Below, piece after piece: positions 37,044-43,398 of a stretch of DNA of 54,660 nucleotides (the first letter of the stretch is position 1; each line of letters opens with the position of its first letter). This stretch comes from an alpha proteobacterium SCGC AAA288-N07 (GTDB taxonomy: Bacteria; Pseudomonadota; Alphaproteobacteria; Pelagibacterales; Pelagibacteraceae). The stretch covers positions 1 to 54,660 of the forward strand of contig AZYB01000004.1 in NCBI GenBank assembly GCA_000513055.1, in the 5' to 3' direction. A model generated the notes under the pieces. It ran no database searches. It had not been told where the DNA came from and saw nothing but the letters and a program-made list of their open reading frames with translations. The position numbers and the translations under genes are program-made.

Positions 37044-38074
37044 AAACAACCACAATAGGAGCATACCCAAGGCCATCTTACCTTAAAATACCTGATTGGT
37101 TTCAAAATATAGATAATACACCCATAGATTGGGATAGGGCTTGGAAGTTACTTGGAAATCAAAAAGACAAATTGATAAAAAAAGCTTGTCGAGAAGTGAT
37201 TAAGGAACAAGAAACAGTTGGTATAGACATTATAACAGATGGAGAAGTTCGAAGGGAAAATTATGTCCTTTATCACTGCAGACATTTAAAAGGAATTAAT
37301 TTTTCTAAACTAACAAAAAAAACTGTTCGGTTAGGTAGCTATGTATCTTGGTTTCCCACAATTACTTCAAAAGTAACTGCAGGAGAAAGTTTTCTGCCCA
37401 AAGAGTGGAAAATGTCCCAATCATTCACTAAACTTCCGATAAAAATCACTATACCTGGCCCAATGACGATTAGTGATAATACATCTAATGAATATTATAC
37501 AGATTCAATAACGATGGGTATTGATTTGGGAAACGCCATCAACACCGAAATTAAAAGACTTGTGGACGCAGGATGCAAATACATACAAGTAGACGAACCT
37601 CTTTTTGCCAGAAAGTCATCCGAAGCTATTGATTATGGTATCGACAATCTAGAGAGATGTTTTCATGGATGTCCAAAAGAAATTGTAAAAATTGTACATA
37701 TGTGTTGTGGCTACCCAGATAAACTTGATGCAGTCGAATATCCTAAAGCTCCACTTGAATCTTACTGGAAAATTTCCGAAGCACTTAACAATTCCACAAT
37801 AGATGAGATATCATTAGAAGATGCTCATCGAAATAATAATTTGAGTTTATTAGAAAAGTTTGATTCTAAGACGATTATTTTAGGTGTAGTTAAAATTGCA
37901 AGTAGCGAAATGGAATCAGAAGAAAAAATTAATCAAAGAGTACGGCAAGCACTCGAACATATTGATAGAGAAAGACTAATATTAGCTCCTGACTGTGGAC
38001 TTAGTTTTTTACCAAAAGAACTTTGTCTTCGAAAACTGAAAATTATGACAAAAGTAGCTAAGAGTTTTTCATGA
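37040..38074 (+). CDS. Cobalamin-independent methionine synthase (MetE C-terminal domain)-like protein
   Basis: The 344-residue protein corresponds to a stand-alone MetE catalytic domain. It opens with TTIGAYPRPSYL, contains TIPGPMTISDN and IQVDEPLFA, the zinc-site segment VHMCCGYPDK (His-x-Cys), and near the C-terminus ILGVVKIASSEMESEE and LAPDCGLSFLP. Full MetE has two such barrels (about 750 residues); single-barrel forms act as methyltransferases for other donors or acceptors, or in methionine salvage. It sits between R6 and the tmRNA, as the cargo nearest the insertion site. The ATG overlaps the stop of the short leader ORF. Confidence 0.85.
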   Translation: MKTTTIGAYPRPSYLKIPDWFQNIDNTPIDWDRAWKLLGNQKDKLIKKACREVIKEQETVGIDIITDGEVRRENYVLYHCRHLKGINFSKLTKKTVRLGSYVSWFPTITSKVTAGESFLPKEWKMSQSFTKLPIKITIPGPMTISDNTSNEYYTDSITMGIDLGNAINTEIKRLVDAGCKYIQVDEPLFARKSSEAIDYGIDNLERCFHGCPKEIVKIVHMCCGYPDKLDAVEYPKAPLESYWKISEALNNSTIDEISLEDAHRNNNLSLLEKFDSKTIILGVVKIASSEMESEEKINQRVRQALEHIDRERLILAPDCGLSFLPKELCLRKLKIMTKVAKSFS

Positions 38075-38084
38075 TTTAAACTGG

Positions 38085-38140
38085 CAGTAGAAACCAGAGG
38101 CAAAATCTTTTCTCAGTGCACCACCAGTGCACCAAGGAAT
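38085..38140 (+). repeat. Partial post-core module (no core), tandem GTGCACCA
   Basis: Just after the MetE-like gene the sequence TAGAAACCAGAGGCAAAAT resembles the start of module A (TAGAAACCAGATTCTGCAAT). It is followed by two GTGCACCA (38116-38123 and 38127-38134), the same heptamers as in module B. No core precedes it. It looks like a truncated copy of the module, or sites belonging to the tmRNA-proximal boundary. Confidence 0.5.
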
Positions 38141-38179
38141 TAAAAAACATTAATTGATGAGAGTTTTAGTCGTTACGAA

Positions 38180-38209
38180 GGGGCGTTCTGTTGCCCGGTG
38201 CCCCAGACC
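38180..38209 (+). repeat. ssrA-core repeat R7 (within the tmRNA coding-piece 3' end)
   Basis: The plus-strand core GGGGCGTTCTGTTGCCCGGT followed by GCCCCAGACC is the complement of the last ~30 bases of the tmRNA coding piece, which lie just after the tag stop codons. It is the presumed parental site (attB-like) of copies R1-R6. Here the minus strand could form GGGGC...GCCCC, which the CCTTGG-type copies cannot fully form. Confidence 0.88.
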
Positions 38210-38400
38210 GCGCTTTCTTAATTATTATTAAGCAGCGAGAGCAAATTTATCATTTGCAATTATAATTTAGCCCGTTACGGCGGAACAATACCGAACGAAA
38301 GAATAGCCTTTAGACACCCGTCGATCCTAGTTCACCCCCATAAGTTGAAATGGTGGAGGTGGTGGGTACTGCCCCCACGTCCGTAATGTTTATTACGAAA
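38180..38400 (-). ncRNA. ssrA: Two-piece (circularly permuted) tmRNA
   Basis: tmRNA with SmpB rescues stalled ribosomes and adds a degradation tag. On the minus strand the acceptor piece comes first: a CGTAAT/ATTACG hairpin, GGACGTGGG, and CACCTCCACCA ending at 38351. An 11-base spacer follows, then the coding piece starting GGGGGTGAACTAGG at 38339 and continuing GATCGACGGG. GGGGGTG pairs with CACCTCC as the acceptor stem. The tag frame (38257 to 38231) reads ANDKFALAA, then TAATAATAAT stops. The permuted order is the alphaproteobacterial arrangement. The T-arm loop reads GGCAGTA rather than the usual TTCRA type. The 5' boundary near 38400 and the 3' end near 38180 are estimates. Confidence 0.9.
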
Positions 38401-38487
38401 TTCGTTTATCGTCATAGTTGGAAATCCAACACTATTAATATAAAACTTGATAATTAATATTCAATAACTTTTGAACTTTTATTAGGT

Positions 38488-39435
38488 ATGGAATTAACAA
38501 ATCAACAGAAAAAAGAGATAACAGAACAACAATCTCAAAAAAATACGACTAAAAGAGTAACATCTCCTGAACTTGAAAAAATACTTTATGAGGTATTACC
38601 CGTATTAGACCATGGTTTTGTAAGAGTTGTAGACTATATGGGCGATGATACTTCCATAGTTCAATCAGCTAGAGTTTCGTACGGCAAAGGAACCAAAAAG
38701 GTGTCTACAGATAGCGGACTAATAAAATATTTAATGCGTCACAGACATAGCACACCCTTTGAAATGTGTGAAATAAAATATCATGTGAAATTACCAATTT
38801 TTGTTGCTAGACAATGGATTAGACATAGAACTGCAAATGTAAATGAATATTCCGCAAGATATTCAATTTTAGATAAGGAATTTTATCTTCCCGCTAAGGA
38901 AAATCTAGCTTCGCAGTCAAAAAATAACAGACAAGGAAGAGGTGATTTAATTAATGGCAAACAAGCGGATGATGTTCTCAAAATGTTAAAAGAAGATGCC
39001 GAAAAAAGTTATAGTGATTACGAAACAATGCTTAACGAGCGCTATGATGGAACAATAATAAATGAAAACAAAAAAGGACTTGCAAGAGAGCTTGCAAGAA
39101 TGAATTTAACTCTCAATACTTATACACAATGGTATTGGAAAACAGATTTATTAAACTTGTTAAATTTTTTATCTTTAAGGACTGATGATCATGCTCAATA
39201 TGAGATTAGAGCTTACGCTAATGTAATGACGGACAGTTTGAAAAGATGGGTGCCCATAACCTATGAAGCTTTCATGGATTATCGGATGGGTGGAATGGAA
39301 TTATCTTCTAAAGGAAAATCTGTAATCTTAAAAATGATTAAAGGGGAAGGTTGTGATTTTGAAAATTCAAAATTATCCAAAAGAGAATGGAATGAATTAA
39401 TGCAGTCTTTTGGTTTTAAAGAAAAGATAATTTAA
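38488..39435 (+). CDS. thyX: Flavin-dependent thymidylate synthase ThyX
   Basis: ThyX makes dTMP from dUMP using FAD, NADPH and methylene-tetrahydrofolate, replacing ThyA. The ThyX motif appears as [15 protein letters not shown] near residue 112. Other conserved pieces are [32 protein letters not shown] and [22 protein letters not shown]. The length is 315 residues, slightly long because of an N-terminal extension rich in Gln and Lys. It diverges from ssrA, and its last 20 bases overlap the converging mrp gene. Confidence 0.96.
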   Translation: MELTNQQKKEITEQQSQKNTTKRVTSPELEKILYEVLPVLDHGFVRVVDYMGDDTSIVQSARVSYGKGTKKVSTDSGLIKYLMRHRHSTPFEMCEIKYHVKLPIFVARQWIRHRTANVNEYSARYSILDKEFYLPAKENLASQSKNNRQGRGDLINGKQADDVLKMLKEDAEKSYSDYETMLNERYDGTIINENKKGLARELARMNLTLNTYTQWYWKTDLLNLLNFLSLRTDDHAQYEIRAYANVMTDSLKRWVPITYEAFMDYRMGGMELSSKGKSVILKMIKGEGCDFENSKLSKREWNELMQSFGFKEKII

Positions 39436-40240
39436 TTTTTTTTGCCAATTCTAAATATACTTTTGAAATTTTATGTTCAGGATTTTCTTCAACTAGCGGT
39501 TTTCCGTTATCAGCAGCTTTCCCAACATCTGGGTCAATAGGAATTTTTCCTAGAAAATTTTTATTAAATTCTTTTGCCACTCTTTCAACTCCACCTTCAC
39601 CAAAAATATTATATTTTTTTCCATCATCGCCCTCAAAGTGGCTCATGTTATCTATAAGACCTACTATTTTAACTTTAAGTTTATCAAACATTTTAATTCC
39701 TCTTTTAACATCCAGGAGAGCAATTTCTTGAGGAGTTGAAATAATGATTGCGCCGTCAACTTTAATTTCTTGTGAAAATGTCAATTGAGTATCTCCAGTT
39801 CCCGGCGGCATATCGATGATAAGGAAATCCAAATTATTCCAAAGAACTTTTTGAGTGAAAGTTTTAATTGCACTGATTACCATGGGCCCCCTCCAGATCA
39901 TCGGTGTTTCTTCATCCACTAATAAACCAATGGATATGCATTGCACACCATATTTTTCAATTGGAGTTAAACTTTTTCCATCACTTTCAGGTTTTTTATT
40001 AATGTCCATCATTTTAGGTAAAGAAGGCCCATAAATATCAGCATCAAGGATGCCTACCTTTGATCCAAGATTTTTCAAAGCCATCGCCAAATTAATAGCA
40101 AAAGTTGATTTACCCACTCCCCCCTTAGCACTTGAGATAGCTATAGTGAATTTTGTTCCTTGGATTGGGTTTTTTGTAAAGCTTTTTGGAGCTATTTTTT
40201 TTTTCATTGCTTCACTTAGATCTGCAGTTTTATTCTCCAT
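39416..40240 (-). CDS. mrp: Mrp/ApbC-family iron-sulfur cluster carrier ATPase
   Basis: The 274-residue protein has the deviant Walker [20 protein letters not shown] near residue 37, [17 protein letters not shown] near 62, and [17 protein letters not shown] near 140. These mark the Mrp/NBP35 group, which carries Fe-S clusters. [21 protein letters not shown] segment occupies the place of the usual CxxC motif; I see no CxxC pair there, so cluster binding by this member is uncertain. The N-terminal DUF59 domain found in some members is missing, making this a short form. It diverges from hflK with a gap of about 50 bases. Confidence 0.9.
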   Translation of the reverse strand: MENKTADLSEAMKKKIAPKSFTKNPIQGTKFTIAISSAKGGVGKSTFAINLAMALKNLGSKVGILDADIYGPSLPKMMDINKKPESDGKSLTPIEKYGVQCISIGLLVDEETPMIWRGPMVISAIKTFTQKVLWNNLDFLIIDMPPGTGDTQLTFSQEIKVDGAIIISTPQEIALLDVKRGIKMFDKLKVKIVGLIDNMSHFEGDDGKKYNIFGEGGVERVAKEFNKNFLGKIPIDPDVGKAADNGKPLVEENPEHKISKVYLELAKKIKLSFL

Positions 40241-40289
40241 AGTAGTATCTTAACTTGTTTTTCAATTTAAAAACATTATATACATTGGC

Positions 40290-41393
40290 ATGGCCGATAA
40301 AGATGATTTTGGAAAAGGAGGAAGTCCTTGGGGATCCCCGGGAGGTGGGGGAAATGGCTCGGGAAGAGGAGGACCAACACCGCCAAACATTGACGAAATC
40401 ATAAATAAAATTCAAGACATAATAAAAAAATTTACACCAGGAAATGGTTCCAGTAGAAAACCTATAATTCTGGGTTTAGTTATTTTAATTGCAATTTGGG
40501 CATTTAGTGGTTTGTACAGAGTACTTCCTGATGAACAAGGGGTCGTTCTAAGATTTGGAAAATTTACTTCTACAACCCAACCAGGTTTAAATTATCATAT
40601 ACCTTATCCAGTAGAAACTGCTCTTACTCCCAAAGTTACAAAAGTAAACAGAATTGATATCGGTTTCAGATCTGCAAGTGATTCAGGGAGAACTTCTGGC
40701 ACAGGTGATGTCGCGGAAGAAAGTTTAATGCTTACAGGTGATGAAAATATTGTAAACATTGATTTTTCAGTTTTTTGGGTAATCAAGGATGCCGGTAAGT
40801 TTTTATTTAAAATACAAAGCCCTGTTGTAACAGTTAAAGCTGCAGCAGAAACAGCCATGAGAGAAGTGATAGCAAGAAGTAAAATTCAATCAATATTAAC
40901 TGAAGGCAGATCCAAAATTGAAATTGAAACACAAGAAATTATCCAGAGTCTTTTGGATGAATATGAGTCAGGAATACAGATCACTCAAGTACAAACCCAA
41001 AAAGCTGACCCACCCGATGAAGTAATTGATGCTTTTAGAGATGTTCAAGCAGCAAGAGCAGATATGGAGCGTTCAAAGAATGAAGCCGAAGCTTATCAAA
41101 ATGATGTCATACCAAGGGCGAGGGGTGATGCTGCAAAAATCTTACAGGAAGCTGAGGCATACAAAAAACAAGTTGTTGCGCTAGCAGAAGGAGAAGCAAG
41201 CAGATTTTTAGCAATTTATAATGAGTACAAACTTGCTAAACGAGTAACTCAGGAAAGAATGTATCTTGAGACCATGGAAAAAGTTTTAGCAGATATAGAT
41301 AAAGTCATTATAGATAAAAATGCAGGAGGCGTGGTTCCTTACTTACCTTTACCAGAGTTAACGAAGAAATCGAAAGGAACTGACACACAATGA
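40290..41393 (+). CDS. hflK: HflK, membrane protease modulator (SPFH/band-7 family)
   Basis: HflK and HflC form a large membrane complex around the FtsH protease. The N-terminus is glycine- and proline-rich (GKGGSPWGSPGGGGNGSGRG), typical of HflK. A membrane segment follows near residue 62 (PIILGLVILIAIWAFSGLY), then the SPFH domain starting VLPDEQGVVLRFGKF. A long charged helix (VQAARADMERSKNEAEAYQ onward) follows. The length, 367 residues, is normal. It overlaps hflC by four bases. Confidence 0.95.
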   Translation: MADKDDFGKGGSPWGSPGGGGNGSGRGGPTPPNIDEIINKIQDIIKKFTPGNGSSRKPIILGLVILIAIWAFSGLYRVLPDEQGVVLRFGKFTSTTQPGLNYHIPYPVETALTPKVTKVNRIDIGFRSASDSGRTSGTGDVAEESLMLTGDENIVNIDFSVFWVIKDAGKFLFKIQSPVVTVKAAAETAMREVIARSKIQSILTEGRSKIEIETQEIIQSLLDEYESGIQITQVQTQKADPPDEVIDAFRDVQAARADMERSKNEAEAYQNDVIPRARGDAAKILQEAEAYKKQVVALAEGEASRFLAIYNEYKLAKRVTQERMYLETMEKVLADIDKVIIDKNAGGVVPYLPLPELTKKSKGTDTQ

Positions 41394-42256
41394 AATTAGG
41401 TAAATTTATACTTCCTATTATAATTGCTCTTGGAGTCGTAGCTTATTTATCCTTTTTTACAGTAAAAGAAATTAATCAAGCGATAGTGTTACAATTTGGT
41501 GATCCAAAAAGAGTACTTTCCGAACCTGGACTTAAAGTAAAAATTCCTTTTATTCAGAATGTTGTGTACTTAGATCGTAGAATTTTAAGTTTAGATCCTC
41601 AACCAGAAGAAGTCATTGCATCAGATCAAAAAAGATTAATTGTGGACGCTTATGCACGATTTGTAATTATTGATCCGTTAAAATTTTATATTTCAGTGGG
41701 CAATGAAGCGGTAGCAAGATCAAGATTAGCTACGATTATTAATTCTAGAATAAGAAATGTTTTAGGTAAACAAAGTCTCGCAACATTATTATCTGAAGAG
41801 AGATCAAAACAAATGGCAATTATTCAAGAGGGCGTTAACACTGAAGCAGAAAAATTTGGTATAAAAATTATTGATATTAGAATTAAAAGGGCCGATCTTC
41901 CGCAAGCAAACAGTGAAGCAATATATAAAAGAATGCAAACTGAAAGAGAAAGAGAAGCAAAACAATTTAGAGCAAGAGGAGCCGAAATGGCAGTTACCAT
42001 TACTTCAACGGCAGATAAAGAAGTTACTGTTATTTTAGCAAATGCAAAAAAACAATCCGAAATTATGAAAGGTGAAGGAGATGGTTTAAGAAATAAAATA
42101 TTTGCGGATGCCTTTGGGCAAGATCCACAATTTTTTTCTTTTTATAGGGCTATGCAAGCTTATGAAAATGCTTTAATTGGAGGAGAAACATCGTTAATTT
42201 TATCTCCTGATAGCGACTTCTTTAAATTTTTTGGAAATACAGGAGTAATTAAATAA
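41390..42256 (+). CDS. hflC: HflC, membrane protease modulator (SPFH/band-7 family)
   Basis: The partner of HflK, 288 residues. One N-terminal membrane segment (LPIIIALGVVAYLSFFTV) is followed by the SPFH domain (EINQAIVLQFGDPKRVL). A helical region, DIRIKRADLPQANSEAIYKR, is then followed by QTEREREAKQFRARGAE. No protease active site is present, as expected. The start overlaps the hflK stop (ATGA), so they are translationally coupled. Confidence 0.95.
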   Translation: MKLGKFILPIIIALGVVAYLSFFTVKEINQAIVLQFGDPKRVLSEPGLKVKIPFIQNVVYLDRRILSLDPQPEEVIASDQKRLIVDAYARFVIIDPLKFYISVGNEAVARSRLATIINSRIRNVLGKQSLATLLSEERSKQMAIIQEGVNTEAEKFGIKIIDIRIKRADLPQANSEAIYKRMQTEREREAKQFRARGAEMAVTITSTADKEVTVILANAKKQSEIMKGEGDGLRNKIFADAFGQDPQFFSFYRAMQAYENALIGGETSLILSPDSDFFKFFGNTGVIK

Positions 42257-42272
42257 CTAAATAATTGATTTA

Positions 42273-42458
42273 ATGAAAGAGCTAATAATTGCTTTCGGTT
42301 TATTACTCTTTATAGAAGGCATTTTGTATGCCTTATTTCCATCAAAAATGAAAAATATGCTAAAAACCATTGAAAAAATGGAAATCAATCAATTAAGAAC
42401 TGGTGGTTTGATTTTTGCTTTAATGGGTTTTGTAATTGTTTGGTATTTTAAAAGTTAA
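42273..42458 (+). CDS. DUF2065 (YjeT-like) small membrane protein
   Basis: A 61-residue protein with two hydrophobic helices: ELIIAFGLLLFIEGILYALFP and TGGLIFALMGFVIVWYF. The pattern EG...LFP...MP/MK...LR..G is that of DUF2065, which is often found between hflC and degP in proteobacteria. No function is known. It lies 16 bases after hflC and overlaps nothing except the possible earlier start of degP. Confidence 0.85.
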   Translation: MKELIIAFGLLLFIEGILYALFPSKMKNMLKTIEKMEINQLRTGGLIFALMGFVIVWYFKS

Positions 42459-42459
42459 T

Positions 42460-43074
42460 ATGAATTCAAAGAAAATAAAATTTCATTTTATAAATTTTAT
42501 CCTAGTAATTATTTTTGCTACTTCAGCAAATGCAAAAAAAGTACCAATTTCATTTGCTGATTTAGCAGAAAAACTGATGCCGTCGGTTGTGAATATTTCA
42601 ACGACCCAAACAATCAAAGGTACAACTAACCCTTTTCCATTTGAATTTCCTCCAGGCTCACCTTTTGAAGATTTATTTAAAGAATTTAATAATCAAACCG
42701 AAAGACAAATTAATTCTTTGGGATCAGGATTCATTATTGATGCAAAAGGTATAGTGATTACCAATAACCATGTAATTCAAGATGCAGAAGAAATTATTGT
42801 TAAAGTTAGTAGCAAAAAAGAATATAAAGCCAAAGTTTTAGGAAACGACCCTCTCTCTGATGTTGCGGTCATAGAAATTATTTCTGATGATACCTTTAGT
42901 CCAGTAAAATTTGGAGATTCTGATAAAGCAAGAATTGGTGATTGGGTTATAGCAATTGGTAACCCTTTTGGTTTTGGTGGAACCGTTACTTCTGGAATAA
43001 TATCAGCCCGCAATAGAGAAATTGGTCTTTCTCGTTATGAAGATTATATTCAAACTGATGCTTCAATTAATCAA
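42460..43074 (+). CDS. degP: DegP/HtrA-type periplasmic serine protease, 3'-truncated by a junction
   Basis: Start at ATG 42460, giving a signal peptide MNSKKIKFHFINFILVIIFA ending ...ATSANA. The trypsin-like domain shows the catalytic His in ITNNHVIQDAEE and the catalytic Asp in DPLSDVAVIEI. DegP then reads [19 protein letters not shown] and IQTDASINQ. At 43074 the expected GNSGGP with the catalytic serine is replaced by unrelated sequence belonging to rodA on the other strand. An open frame continues to 43131 but is not degP. The missing part is found inverted at the end of the window. The gene is probably intact in the real genome. Confidence 0.93.
42980..43074. repeat. 95 bp exact inverted copy (with 54566-54660), chimera junction
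   Basis: Compared base by base, 42980-43074 and the reverse complement of 54566-54660 are identical over 95 bases. They diverge at the next base: T at 43075 versus G, which would give the degP codon for glycine. The six bases AATCAA at 43069-43074 fit both degP and the expected complement of rodA, so the join has short microhomology. This is not a natural repeat family; it marks an inverted join. Confidence 0.92.
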
Positions 43075-43396
43075 TCCAACGCTGAGAACCTTTGGCCGAA
43101 ACTCCAAACCACAATACATAAACAAGCATAACTAGTACCAGAAAATAAAATAAGTAAGCTGACCTGTGCCAAAAAGTTATTCTTATAAAAGAAAATATTA
43201 TGAACAAAATAAAAAATATCGAAAATTTTAAAATATGGCTATTGGTATGATATTTAAATTGACCTCCATCAGTTGAATACATTGCAAAACAACTAATGAT
43301 ACCAATTAACAAAATAATCGTTACAAGAACATAATCAATCGATTTAATTTTTTCTAAAAATGTTTTTTTTCCAGAAAACCTATTTAATGTTATCAT
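43069..43396 (-). CDS. rodA: Rod-shape SEDS glycosyltransferase RodA, 3'-truncated by the junction
   Basis: The N-terminal 109 residues of a SEDS protein are present: membrane segments VLVTIILLIGIISCFAMYS, ILKFSIFFILFIIFSF and SAYLFYFLVLVMLVYVLW, ending GVSAKGSQRWID. RodA continues this motif with LG or similar. Here the sequence runs into inverted degP, so about 260 residues are missing. RodA polymerises lipid II during cell elongation with PBP2. It starts two bases after the mrdA stop, the usual operon arrangement. Confidence 0.9.
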
Positions 43397-43398
43397 TT

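Noticed and set aside
37040-38074. Full methionine synthase MetE
   Set aside because: Only one barrel of about 344 residues is present; full MetE is about twice as long, so only a MetE-like call is made.
32101-38209. CRISPR array
   Set aside because: The core copies are 0.3-2.3 kb apart, with genes rather than uniform spacers between them, and no cas genes are present.
32101-38209. Classical integron with attC sites
   Set aside because: There is no integron integrase, the core lacks the usual attC end motifs, and some cargo lies in opposite orientation. The identity with ssrA is a better explanation.
42436-43131. A complete, short DegP-like protein of 231 residues
   Set aside because: The catalytic serine segment and PDZ domains are absent, and the last 20 residues are translated from antisense rodA.
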